Below, piece after piece: positions 18,473-26,576 of a DNA stretch of 45,100 bases (position 1 is its first letter; every line of letters starts with the position of its first letter). The notes under the pieces are model-generated. The model worked only from the letters and a program-made list of their open reading frames with translations, was not told the origin of the DNA and searched no databases. Location: NCBI GenBank assembly GCA_025350045.1, contig JANXYM010000063.1, positions 1 to 45,100 of the forward strand. Direction: 5' to 3'. Position numbers and translations under genes: made by a program. The DNA comes from Methanomicrobiales archaeon (lineage in GTDB: Archaea; Halobacteriota; Methanomicrobia; Methanomicrobiales; Methanospirillaceae).

Positions 18473-18596
18473 AGGCAAGCATGAATCCCCAGAGCATCCG
18501 TAAAAAAAGGGATGATCTCTCCAGAGCAGAAAAAAACAGGAAGCCGGCGCGGAGTTGACGGGAGAAAATAATCTTAAGGGAACCGCACCCGGCTCC

Positions 18597-19844
18597 TTAT
18601 CGCCCTTCACTCCGTATGGCATCGTAGGGATTCATTAGACTACTCCAGTATGCCGGCCACAGTGAAGAGATGCTGCCGATTGCAATGACCATGAGCAACG
18701 TCAGAAAAGCCATAGAACCGATAGCAACAAATGAGGGCATGCGGAATGAAACCTGAAATGCACTGTCGAGCACACCCAGCGCGTTGAGCAGGGAGAAGCT
18801 GACCAGACTCACCCCCACGCCAACCATGCTCCCTAAGGCAGAGAGAACCAGTGATTCTGACATCACGAGAAAGAAGATGACCCTTTTCTTCGCACCCATT
18901 GATTTGAACAGCCCAATCTCCCGCTGGCGTTCATGGGCAACCATGGCCGCAATGAGTGCTATGAGGGGAAAAGCAGCTGCTACAACGAATATGGAGATTA
19001 TATTCAGGAGAGCAGGCAGACCCTGGATCTCCTGTGAAACGGGATCCAGGGTAAAATGTCTCTGAATGACTTTAAGATAGGAATAGGAGAAGGGCTGCTG
19101 GATACGGGATTTAACCATCCCGGCATCTGCCCCGGGAGCTACCCGCACGAGGACTGCATTTACATCCCCGGGACCGATGCGGGGGGATGACAGAGGCACA
19201 ATACCCTCTGCAGCAGCAAGGGTATAGGCATCATCCATCCGGAGGAAGACGGTATTATCAACCGAGGACTGCGTGGGATCCAGTCTGCCGGCAATAGTAT
19301 ACGAGTGACCGGACAGGGCAATCTGCGATGATATCCTGCCGGATATCTCACTCCCGACCAGCACTTCACCGGGTCCGAGAGGAGTGTTCAGGGGGGTATG
19401 CAACCAGGACCGGATGGTAAAATCCGTTGCCGGATCAATCCCAAAGATATCAACCGGGGCTGGCGACAATGCCGGTACATCCAGCGTTGCCACATAGAGT
19501 TGCGGGCTTATAGCTGAAACTCCTGAAACATTCCTGACCTTTTCCATGACATTGGCGTTGATACGGAAGAGCGAGGGTTCGACCTTGACAATCGCAATGG
19601 TATTTTCCGGTGCGTTGTCACCATTCCTTAAGTGTGCGATGTACTGGGATGCCACTACGATATGGTCAGCCCCCATACGGGAGAGCCCCTGGTCTACATT
19701 CAGAGCCGTACCTGCAAAAAGGAACTGCACGAAAAAAATATTTGCAGCAATAAAAGCAAAACAGAAGATTGTCGCCAGGTTGCGACCGGGTTTATTCCGG
19801 ATGCTGGCAGCGAGAAGGGTTAGGTAATTCATCTTTTTGTTCAT
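18597..19844 (-). CDS. FtsX/MacB-like ABC transporter permease
   Basis: 415 residues. TM1 is at ~19-40 (LATIFCFAFIAANIFFVQFLFAG). A large extracytoplasmic MacB-type domain follows (~45-270, GADHIVVASQYIA, SGVSAISPQLYVATLDVPALS). Three C-terminal TM segments carry the FtsX signature AAMVAHERQREIGLFKSMGAKKRVI between the first two. It is the third gene of a minus-strand operon, nine bases after the ATPase gene. MacB-type systems do not move solute across the bilayer but transmit ATPase work to the outside, for lipoprotein extraction, peptide export or hydrolase control. The substrate is unknown. A decayed copy of its 3' end lies at 22245-22445. Confidence 0.88.
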   Translation of the reverse strand: MNKKMNYLTLLAASIRNKPGRNLATIFCFAFIAANIFFVQFLFAGTALNVDQGLSRMGADHIVVASQYIAHLRNGDNAPENTIAIVKVEPSLFRINANVMEKVRNVSGVSAISPQLYVATLDVPALSPAPVDIFGIDPATDFTIRSWLHTPLNTPLGPGEVLVGSEISGRISSQIALSGHSYTIAGRLDPTQSSVDNTVFLRMDDAYTLAAAEGIVPLSSPRIGPGDVNAVLVRVAPGADAGMVKSRIQQPFSYSYLKVIQRHFTLDPVSQEIQGLPALLNIISIFVVAAAFPLIALIAAMVAHERQREIGLFKSMGAKKRVIFFLVMSESLVLSALGSMVGVGVSLVSFSLLNALGVLDSAFQVSFRMPSFVAIGSMAFLTLLMVIAIGSISSLWPAYWSSLMNPYDAIRSEGR

Positions 19845-19853
19845 GACGAATCC

Positions 19854-20573
19854 TTAATCGTTCACATTCGCACCGGGTTCAACCGCCCGCTTCCGGGATG
19901 AGAGGGATTCATCACTCATCACCATTTTTCCCCGCGTCATCCGGTAGGTTCGTGTCACATACTGAACAAGGTCCGGGTTATGGGTGACCATGACAATGGT
20001 GGTCCCTTCACGGTTCAGATCCCGGAAGAGCTCCATGATCTCAATCTCCGTATCGACATCCAGGTCACCGGTCGGTTCATCTGCGATCAGGAGAGAGGGG
20101 GCATTTATCAGCGCCCGGGCGATTGCCACCCGTTTCATTTCGCCGCTTGAAAGGGTGCAGGGGTAGGCATCAGCCCGCTCCGACATCCCCACTTTCCTTA
20201 ACAGATCAACCGCCCGTGTCCGGGAACCGGGTCCATCAGGGCAGAAGAGTGTCGGGAGCATCACGTTCTCCAGAGCAGTTATGGTGGGAATCAGCCCGGA
20301 GAACTGGAACACAAATCCAATCTCTTTCGCACGCAACTCGGATATAGTGTCATCGGAAAGATTGCTGATATCTGTACCGTTTATCCGTATCGTACCGGTA
20401 GTGGGACGGGTAAGACCGGAGAGCATGCCGAGAAGCGTGGATTTTCCGCTGCCCGAACGTCCCAGAATCAGGACGAATTCCCCGGATTTTACTGCGAAAT
20501 TGACATTGTCGACTGCAAGAACGTCTGAGCAGTCGGTAGCGAATGCTTTTGTAATCCCAATAACTTCTATCAT
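19854..20573 (-). CDS. LolD/MacB-type ABC transporter ATPase
   Basis: 239 residues. Walker A GRSGSGKST (~38-46), Q-loop FVFQFSGLIPTITALENV (~91), signature LSSGEMKRVAIARAL (~142), Walker B LLIADEPTGDLD (~161) and H-loop VTHNPDL (~199). The DEPTGDLD sequence is typical of the LolD/MacB/FtsE class. Its ATG overlaps the upstream permease stop (ATGA), and it probably pairs with both permeases as a heteromeric complex. Confidence 0.93.
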   Translation of the reverse strand: MIEVIGITKAFATDCSDVLAVDNVNFAVKSGEFVLILGRSGSGKSTLLGMLSGLTRPTTGTIRINGTDISNLSDDTISELRAKEIGFVFQFSGLIPTITALENVMLPTLFCPDGPGSRTRAVDLLRKVGMSERADAYPCTLSSGEMKRVAIARALINAPSLLIADEPTGDLDVDTEIEIMELFRDLNREGTTIVMVTHNPDLVQYVTRTYRMTRGKMVMSDESLSSRKRAVEPGANVND

Positions 20574-21781
20574 GATTCTCCCTTTCTTATGGTTTCATAC
20601 GGTTCTGAACGGTTGATAAGCATAGCGGGATAAAGCGATGAGATTCCGCCAATCGCTATGCAGAGGAACAGGGTACTGCACCCGTCGACCAGTAATGTCA
20701 TCGGTGAAGGAACGATAAGCGGGATTTTTAAGGAAAGCGAGATAAAATCCTGAAAACCCATCAGGATCACTACCGCAGTTCCAATCCCGATCAGCCCCCC
20801 TAAAACCGCGATAGAGAATGACTCTGCCAGCATAAGCCATATCACGTAGCTTTTTGTTGCACCGAGTGCCCGGAGGATCGCAACTTCCCGCCGCCGTTCA
20901 TGGGCAACCATGGCTGAGATGAATCCAAGCAGCGGGATGGCTATTGCCGTTACTGCGAGCATTGATCCATAGAGGAGGCGGGTTACTGCACCCAACTGTC
21001 CGCTCACGGCGTTCAGCAGACCATTGGGCGTGATGGTTTTGGTTCCCGGAATCTGCCTGCGGATCTCGCTGGCAACCGCAACGGGTGATGCAGCCGGATC
21101 AACCTTTACCAGTACCGCAGAAACCCTCCCCTTGGGAATGGTCAGTTTCTGCACCGCTTTTATACCGGACTCATCAGCCATAACGTACGCATCTTCAATC
21201 CGGGAAAAAACCGAACAGTCAATCCCCATACCGGTTCTGTCGAGCCTGCCAACGATGTGAAAGGTATGACCATAAAACAGGAGATCCGAACCGATATCTC
21301 CTAAAATCTGGCTGCCCACAATAATATCGTTTTTTCCGAGCGTTACCCCGGGATTCTCTTTTAACCAGGCAGATACGGTAAAGTCATGGGAAGGATCTAT
21401 TGCAATAATCTGGACCGGCGCAGAGCAACAGGCCTGCCCGGATAATGTACCGACATAAATCTGGGGACTGGCTTTTGCCACACCGGGTATCCGGGAAATC
21501 TGCTCAAAACCGGAATCCTTAAAGAAGAACGTGGTCGGCTCTCCCATGAGGATAATCGTTTCGGCTTGTTTGTTATACTCCTCCGGCACAACAAGGATAT
21601 CGGCACCCATCCGGGATATACCGGCATCCAGGCTTTCCTGTGCACCACCAATAAGGTACTGGGCGGAAAACAAAGTTGCTGCTATGATGGCAATGGCAAA
21701 AATGGTAGCAATGTTCCGGTACGGGCGGTTGGCAATGTTGCGGAGGACGAGCTCGAAAAAATGCAGATCAGGCTTTGTCAT
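20570..21781 (-). CDS. FtsX/MacB-like ABC transporter permease (first of operon)
   Basis: 403 residues with the same plan as the third gene: TM1 (ATIFAIAIIAATLFSAQYLIGG), an outer domain (GADILVVPEEYNK, VAKASPQIYVGTLSGQACCSAP), then three C-terminal TMs with AMVAHERRREVAILRALGATKSYV. A CC pair near residue 117 is absent from the sister permease. The start ATG has GGAG five bases upstream (AAGGAGTGAAATG). Two diverged permeases plus one ATPase point to a heterodimeric exporter or mechanotransducer. Confidence 0.88.
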   Translation of the reverse strand: MTKPDLHFFELVLRNIANRPYRNIATIFAIAIIAATLFSAQYLIGGAQESLDAGISRMGADILVVPEEYNKQAETIILMGEPTTFFFKDSGFEQISRIPGVAKASPQIYVGTLSGQACCSAPVQIIAIDPSHDFTVSAWLKENPGVTLGKNDIIVGSQILGDIGSDLLFYGHTFHIVGRLDRTGMGIDCSVFSRIEDAYVMADESGIKAVQKLTIPKGRVSAVLVKVDPAASPVAVASEIRRQIPGTKTITPNGLLNAVSGQLGAVTRLLYGSMLAVTAIAIPLLGFISAMVAHERRREVAILRALGATKSYVIWLMLAESFSIAVLGGLIGIGTAVVILMGFQDFISLSLKIPLIVPSPMTLLVDGCSTLFLCIAIGGISSLYPAMLINRSEPYETIRKGES

Positions 21782-22214
21782 TTCACTCCTTTTTCCCGAT
21801 GAGATACTCTCAGATAATGATACCCGCTATCCCCGGTATCGCGGGTGCGGATGGCACGAACCCCTTCAATACGATCAGCCAGTCTGCACATACCCGTCAG
21901 AACCCCGGAAAACAAAGTGACGGGGAGAGCATGTGCAGTACTGAATATACGGTAACCTGCCATGGTCACCGTTCCCCCTTTACTATGAGAAGATCTCGCG
22001 ACAACAACAATGATACTCCGATCCCGATTTCAGCTCTTCTGTTCACCTGAAAGACAGGGTAAAATTCATCCCGGTTTTTGTTTCGACAAAAGGCTTCACA
22101 TCCAGCAGACGGGAAAAATAATCCAAGGGGTCAGCATACTGACAATTCCGGAGAGACCCCGCAGGAGACCTTTTCCGCGTGCCATGTTGTCCGATTTTAT
22201 CGTAACTAACAGAT
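21782..22214. other. 433-bp region upstream of the FtsX operon
   Basis: Apart from the minus-strand ribosome site of the permease gene near 21786, I see no gene. The stretch just before 22235 is AT-rich (GGATAATATTTATTTAAAG) and marks the edge of the permease remnant that follows. Confidence 0.4.
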
Positions 22215-22244
22215 GTGGATAATATTTATTTAAAGTTTGGTTTG

Positions 22245-22445
22245 TCACTTTTCCTGATGAATGCTCAAGGGTTACTCAACAGCGCACTCCAGGTTTCATT
22301 CCGGATGCCCACGCTCATAGAGATCGGTTCTATGGCGGGTCTGGCATTGCTTGTGGTCATGGTGATTGGTAGTGTTGCATCGCTCTGGCCTGCGTACCAG
22401 AGCAGCCTGATGAATCCCTACGATGCGATTCGGAGAGAGGAGTGA
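22245..22445 (+). pseudogene. 3' remnant of an FtsX-like permease gene
   Basis: The encoded tail (LNSALQVSFRMPTLIEIGSM, then SLWPAYQSSLMNPYDAIRREE) is the last ~65 residues of a permease very like the one at 18597-19844 (LDSAFQVSFRMPSFVAIGSM, SLWPAYWSSLMNPYDAIRSEG). It lacks TM1, the outer domain and two TMs. The DNA match begins abruptly near 22240 after AT-rich sequence, and the fragment lies on the opposite strand. An open frame from 22215 exists, but no intact gene does. It is best read as a leftover of duplication and rearrangement. Confidence 0.82.
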
Positions 22446-22563
22446 CAGGGAAGACTGGTATGATAAGTTGAATTATTTCCAGAATAGATTATATAAAAAA
22501 TCTGTGTTCAGTACGTATCAGTTCTGCGGTGACCGGCTTTTGCCCGGTTTTGTAGGAGCGCAC

Positions 22564-22573
22564 TTTTTATAAA
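22564..22573 (+). promoter_or_regulatory. TATA box of the CxxC zinc-ribbon gene
   Basis: TTTTTATAAA after a GC-rich BRE-like GGAGCGCAC. It predicts initiation near 22598 and a leader of about 30 bases before the ATG at 22628. Confidence 0.55.
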
Positions 22574-22627
22574 CCACTGCGACCAATATTATAGCACAGT
22601 TATTCAAATGACTGTTTGAGAACTATC

Positions 22628-22816
22628 ATGTTTGGAGATAATAAATTCGGCGGCCAGAGAAATTTTGGCGGCGCAAGAGATCAGGGCCCACGTGAAATGA
22701 CCAAGACATCATGTTCAGACTGTGGGAAGGAATGCGAAGTACCCTTTAAGCCAACCGAGGGCAGGCCTGTATACTGCAGGGACTGCCTCCCGAAACACCG
22801 GAAACCCCGGTTCTAA
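22628..22816 (+). CDS. Small CxxC...CxxC zinc-ribbon protein
   Basis: 62 residues. A glycine/asparagine/arginine-rich start (FGDNKFGGQRNFGGAR) is followed by a treble zinc-ribbon: CSDCGKECEVPFKPTEGRPV, then YCRDCLPKHR. This is a widespread archaeal and bacterial small-protein pattern, probably nucleic-acid or ribosome associated; no reaction can be assigned. A TTG at 22616 in frame would add MRTI, but the ATG fits the TATA spacing and the family N-terminus. Confidence 0.85.
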   Translation: MFGDNKFGGQRNFGGARDQGPREMTKTSCSDCGKECEVPFKPTEGRPVYCRDCLPKHRKPRF

Positions 22817-22942
22817 TTTCATAATTTTTTTCATTTTCTGTTATCGTTTTGTTGTACTTTTTTCCCCCGGGGTTTTGTGTCGGTTTTTCCGCAGATGCAA
22901 GGGATCCGTAGTCTCACAGGGATCCCGTGCTGAACGGGAAAA

Positions 22943-23215
22943 TTATTGGAGCAGGTATACGATTGCTGCGCTGTGAAGGATCAGAAATACCGGCACCAGG
23001 TAAAATTTCAGTTTCCTTGTCTTGTGCCGGAAGAGGAGCATTGCCCCGTATGCACCGAAGGGACCGATGGCGGCAGCCAGCAGCAGCAGGTTCTCCGGGG
23101 TCCGCCAGGCATTGCTTTTTGCTTTCCGCTTATCATTTGCAAAGAAAAAAAACGCAACAATGTTGAGAACTGCGTAGAGGGCCAGAAAAAAAACAGGGAT
23201 GGGAAGAGCAGTCAC
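22943..23215 (-). CDS. DUF1294 membrane protein
   Basis: 90 residues with three hydrophobic spans: IPVFFLALYAVLNIVAFFFF, then LLLLAAAIGPFGAYGAMLLF, then YLVPVFLILHSAAIVYLL. The connecting motif DKRKAKSNAWRTPE and the RHKTRK loop are the DUF1294 fingerprint. The function of the family is unknown. The start appears to be GTG, with only a weak purine stretch before it. Confidence 0.85.
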   Translation of the reverse strand: MTALPIPVFFLALYAVLNIVAFFFFANDKRKAKSNAWRTPENLLLLAAAIGPFGAYGAMLLFRHKTRKLKFYLVPVFLILHSAAIVYLLQ

Positions 23216-23534
23216 CCTTGTCGTTTTGTGCGAGGGAGTTATTGCTTTTTCGTTGTGAACCGTGTATTTCTGCAGCCGGAGTTCAGAGATTTATCCCGGA
23301 AGGGAATCGATCCCAAAAACAGTTGCCAGAACAGCTGCTCTTTAGAGATCCTATTATTGCATATTACATTCATCCATTCTGAAGATTTTTCAAGAGTGAC
23401 CTCTCGTATAAGAATCCATGAACTCCATGCATAACATCACCGTGTGGGGATGCCATAGCGGCAGGGACATACAGGCAGGACCTCAAAGAGTGTCAGGAAA
23501 AAACGAAGATTTCTCAAGGGCAAAAATATCACCA
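23216..23534. other. 319-bp intergenic region with dispersed module
   Basis: It contains the third CATAGCGGC module at 23434-23468 and otherwise no gene. It separates the upstream end of the DUF1294 gene from the 3' end of the Cys-cluster protein gene. Confidence 0.45.
23434..23468. repeat. Dispersed intergenic module, copy 3
   Basis: ACATCACCGTGTGGGGATGC then CATAGCGGCAGGGA, homologous to 13155-13190 and 18438-18472. Downstream, ACAGGCAGGACC recalls GGGGCAGGACC of copy 1. Confidence 0.6.
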
Positions 23535-24017
23535 TTATTGCCGCACCGAATACCCCGCCCGCGTGAGAATCCGGACTACCTCCTTATCCCATTCGGTGTC
23601 ATCGGCCATTGGCAGCGGGTCAATACATTCCTCCCAGCACCGGGTTAAGAAGGCATCATCCGTAACCAGCGAGCGCCGGAACATGACACGCCCTGCCCGC
23701 CGCCCGGTATGATTGAGGATCAGCATCCGCCAGCAGGAGAAGTCCTGGCAGATATCCGGCCGGGTTACATGAACCGTGCAGTACGCTTTTTCACTGCCGG
23801 GCATATGCCGGAAGAACGGGCATGCTTCGGGCAGTTTTGCAAAGATGCTCTTGTCAAGGAAGAGATCGTGCTTATCAGCATCGACAGTTACCTCGGTTTC
23901 ATCAGCAGTATACTGGTTGTGCACAATAAAGTGAAAGTTGCCGAGATCTTTACGTATGCTGTGGACAAGCCCCAGATGGGAACAGCACTCTCCGCACTGG
24001 TGGCACTCAAATCCCAT
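23535..24017 (-). CDS. YkgJ-family cysteine-cluster (metal-binding) protein
   Basis: 160 residues. The N-terminal FECHQCGECC cluster and the later CTVHVTRPDICQDFSCW set form the YkgJ/UPF0153 pattern (Cx2Cx2CC plus distant Cys), thought to bind a Zn ion or Fe-S cluster. Annotations such as Fe-S oxidoreductase are unproven for the family. GGAG lies eight bases before the ATG. The gene is divergent from a four-TM protein with 95 bases between them. Confidence 0.82.
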   Translation of the reverse strand: MGFECHQCGECCSHLGLVHSIRKDLGNFHFIVHNQYTADETEVTVDADKHDLFLDKSIFAKLPEACPFFRHMPGSEKAYCTVHVTRPDICQDFSCWRMLILNHTGRRAGRVMFRRSLVTDDAFLTRCWEECIDPLPMADDTEWDKEVVRILTRAGYSVRQ

Positions 24018-24112
24018 ACACCCGGCTCCCGGTACCGTATTTCACTCCCAACACAAAAAAAGGACCGGTTCGCAGGTCATATATCCGTGCCCCACCATAC
24101 ACTCCCTGACAC

Positions 24113-24640
24113 ATGGCTGAGTCCCCTTCACCCGATAGCGGACATGCAGGCGGCGATAGTACACCTCAGTACAGGTATACCCGGGAATCGGATGCTATCC
24201 AGCGGTTCTTCCTGCGCCCCTTCTTCCTGAGCCTGACCATCGGGGTTCCGTTCTGCATCTATAAGATGATCTTTGGTATCAGCATCCTTCGGGCAGGAGA
24301 AGCAGGCGGGTCATTGTTTGCAGGTGCAGGGTGGCTGATCATCACCTGGGCAGTTGCCGACATCATTATGAACAGTATCTACTCCTTGCAGGACCTGTTG
24401 CACCTTAAGGCCCGGTTCGAGTGCTGTACGTTAGCCCAGATTGGCCGTTTCTTTTCCCGACCGTTAGTATTTCTCGCACTCGATACCCTGCTTTCGTTCT
24501 CTATCATCTGCGTTATGCTCTGGTCAGGCTGGATTGCGACACTTTCTCCGGTAGAGATCGTGCTCTGGTATACCGCGACTACCCTCAATCTGGTGAGCTT
24601 GTCGGTAGTTTCGCTCTACAACGAGATCCGTAAGAAATGA
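24113..24640 (+). CDS. Four-helix membrane protein of unknown function
   Basis: 175 residues. The charged soluble start (to ~32) is followed by four hydrophobic spans: about 33-55 (RPFFLSLTIGVPFCIYKMIF), 63-88 (GGSLFAGAGWLIITWAVADI), 112-140 (PLVFLALDTLLSFSIICVML) and 145-170. Two cysteines sit in the middle cytoplasmic loop (FECCTLAQ). I do not recognise the family. Confidence 0.75.
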   Translation: MAESPSPDSGHAGGDSTPQYRYTRESDAIQRFFLRPFFLSLTIGVPFCIYKMIFGISILRAGEAGGSLFAGAGWLIITWAVADIIMNSIYSLQDLLHLKARFECCTLAQIGRFFSRPLVFLALDTLLSFSIICVMLWSGWIATLSPVEIVLWYTATTLNLVSLSVVSLYNEIRKK

Positions 24641-24670
24641 GCAATTTGTAAAAAAAGAGATTGGGAGATT

Positions 24671-25093
24671 TCAGGCAAAGATCGAAAAATCATTCTTGAG
24701 CGCAATAGCTTCGATGATTGGGGTCATCTTTGCTTCAGGAATACCGAACTTGTCCATGTACATCTGCAGGACTGCTTTTTCTTCCCCGGCAAGTACACCA
24801 TCAGCCATAGCGAGATCGCAGAGAATGGCGAGGGTGGCAATCTTCTGCTTCTCGTCAAGTACATTTGCAATCATATCTATAACGCCGGGGAACTTGTTCG
24901 CCTTCAAAACTTCCATGGCAGTATCGATGGATTTTCGGTCGCCACGGCAGATCTTTGCCAGATCGTTCATCTCGGCCTGATCGATGATGCCATCTGCCGC
25001 AATAACGGTAATGGCAGAGAGCACGAGTGCTGATTTCGGGTTAAGCGTTGCTGTTTTTCCGGTTAACTTGTCAAAAATTCCTATAATGATCAC
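24671..25093 (-). CDS. TerB-like (tellurite-resistance fold) protein
   Basis: 140 residues if started at the GTG. It has the two helical halves of TerB: ALVLSAITVIAADGIIDQAE (~25-44) and LAILCDLAMADGVLAGEEKA (~88-107), each with the ADG-x-(I/L)-x-x-x-E acidic motif that binds metal in TerB. The start is odd. GGTGATC, a perfect anti-16S match, covers the GTG itself and is followed by ATT ATA, so translation may begin at ATA (25084) to give a GIFDKLTGK N-terminus. Function beyond a metal-binding or stress role is unknown. Confidence 0.8.
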   Translation of the reverse strand: MIIIGIFDKLTGKTATLNPKSALVLSAITVIAADGIIDQAEMNDLAKICRGDRKSIDTAMEVLKANKFPGVIDMIANVLDEKQKIATLAILCDLAMADGVLAGEEKAVLQMYMDKFGIPEAKMTPIIEAIALKNDFSIFA

Positions 25094-25598
25094 CTTTTTT
25101 TCTCACTATTGGATGCAGGGCATCATCTCTCTTTCGCCCGATGCAATCCGGAGGCCCGGGTGGGATTTCCCCGGATTTATATGGCACCGGACCCATACCC
25201 TTCAGCAGACGGTGATCCGGCTGGACAAACTCACAGTGGAACAAATCATCGCCTTCCATGATCAGGTTATGAAGGCCGATGGCGGCGACGACCGGTTACT
25301 TTCGGAAGCAACTCTCCACCAGATGGTCTTCCTTGCCAACCGCATTGATGATAGTTACCAAAGGGCTGCGCTTGTCTTCTACTCCCTTATTGCGTACCCG
25401 GCATTTCGCGAGGGCAACAGTCTCACTGCCCGGCTTGTGGCTGAAATGATCCTCAACAACGGAGGCTGCTCGATCATCAAAGAGAGCGAGGAAGGGATTG
25501 CCGATCTTGTGCAGGGGATTACATCATTCACTCTTGAGATGGAAGATATCGAGGCGTGGCTGCATTCGCATGCTAAAAAAGTGTCAGGCACGGAATAG
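25086..25598 (+). CDS. Fic/Doc-like protein lacking the catalytic histidine
   Basis: 170 residues from the ATG at 25086. A GTG at 25212 (IRLDKLTVEQIIAFHDQVM) is a strong alternative, since a TATA-like ATTTATAT at 25176-25183 would place a leaderless start there. The helical core matches the Doc/Fic fold, and the loop reads YPAFREGNSLTARLVAEMIL where the family has H-x-F-x-(D/E)-(G/A)-N-(K/G)-R-T-A. The GN and TAR are kept but His is Pro and the first Arg is Leu. Fic enzymes transfer AMP or phosphate to target proteins; without the His this one should be inactive or regulatory. It is divergent from, and overlapping with, the TerB-like gene. Confidence 0.75.
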   Translation: MITFFSHYWMQGIISLSPDAIRRPGWDFPGFIWHRTHTLQQTVIRLDKLTVEQIIAFHDQVMKADGGDDRLLSEATLHQMVFLANRIDDSYQRAALVFYSLIAYPAFREGNSLTARLVAEMILNNGGCSIIKESEEGIADLVQGITSFTLEMEDIEAWLHSHAKKVSGTE

Positions 25599-25664
25599 AA
25601 ATAAGCGGCAGTAACCGTTTGGAAAAAAAGAAAATGTGCAGAGACGTGTGTTTTGTTGCATCCC

Positions 25665-26558
25665 TCATAGATAGAGAAGATATTCCCCCTCAATCCGTAC
25701 CACGGCATTGCCACCGAAAAATACGGTGCGCTGCACTTTGGAAGCGTCACTTACCAGCCGGATGATATTCAGGTCTTCCCTGCTCTTTCCCTGCTCAATG
25801 GCAATCATATGTCCATCCCAGGTACCTTCTTTGAGCAGGTAATAGCCCAGTGCCGCATTGCCCGAACCCGTTGCCGGATCTTCCAGGTACCCGAAGACAG
25901 GAGCAAACACCCGTGTCCGATAACTGTTTCCCGCCTTTGAGGTCTCTGTCGAGAAGACAACAATAATCTCAATCCCGTTTGTTAAGCAGAATTCCTTTAA
26001 GTGCTGCTGATCCGGATGAAGGGAGAGCAGCGTTTCGAGAGTATCTACCGGGACGATCAGGGATGCAAGCCCGGCGTTGATACACGCAATCCGGTGTTTT
26101 TCTGAAATGTCACCGGGGGGAATACGTAAGGCTGCGGCAATGCCGTCATGGGATACCGGAGGGGTCAGCTCAACGGGTTGAGGTGCACTGATAAAGACCG
26201 AATCTGCCTGTGCGATCTCATTCCGGACGAGCAGTTCCTGCCCTCCTGCGTGAATACGGGTGATGGGATCACGTAAACGAACCGGGTCATTTTTTATAAG
26301 ATCATACATGACAGCAATGGTCCCGTGCCCGCAGAATGCAACTTCGCGTTCAGCGGAAAAATACCGCAAGCCGGTATGCCCCTCATCCGGATACACGTAA
26401 ACAACCTCGTTTACGACACCTGCAAGTTCCCGTGCGATCTGCTGCATACCTTCGGGGGAAAGGGCATCCTCACCGGGTAAATAAACGCACCCTGCCGGGT
26501 TACCGGTCGATCGTCCCAGCACAAATGCATCAATTTTTTTAAACCGGTACCGCTGCAT
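25665..26558 (-). CDS. PhzF-family isomerase/epimerase-fold protein
   Basis: 297 residues. The N-terminus KIDAFVLGRSTGNPAGCVYL, the glutamate at ~51 in VNEVVYVYP (catalytic Glu45 of PhzF), AFCGHGTIAVMY (~76) and the C-terminal DPATGSGNAALGYYL (~228) are diagnostic. The fold is two diaminopimelate-epimerase-like halves; the substrate outside phenazine pathways is unknown. The ATG at 26558 has GAGG six bases upstream; a TTG at 26564 is less likely. It follows the cupin gene by 18 bases on the same strand. Confidence 0.9.
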   Translation of the reverse strand: MQRYRFKKIDAFVLGRSTGNPAGCVYLPGEDALSPEGMQQIARELAGVVNEVVYVYPDEGHTGLRYFSAEREVAFCGHGTIAVMYDLIKNDPVRLRDPITRIHAGGQELLVRNEIAQADSVFISAPQPVELTPPVSHDGIAAALRIPPGDISEKHRIACINAGLASLIVPVDTLETLLSLHPDQQHLKEFCLTNGIEIIVVFSTETSKAGNSYRTRVFAPVFGYLEDPATGSGNAALGYYLLKEGTWDGHMIAIEQGKSREDLNIIRLVSDASKVQRTVFFGGNAVVRIEGEYLLYL

Positions 26559-26576
26559 ATACAACCTCAGGAAAAA

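Larger units (their letters stand above)
17555..18596. other. 1.04-kb region without convincing genes
   Basis: It holds the oxidase promoter at its left end. In the centre is a compact set of small palindromes: CCCCTCT 18167-18173 with AGAGGGG 18182-18188, and GGGTGCACCC 18201-18210. A second dispersed CATAGCGGC module lies at 18438-18472, 120 bases after the 3' end of the FtsX-like permease gene. Frames of 60-100 codons occur but lack starts with ribosome sites or recognisable motifs. Confidence 0.5.
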
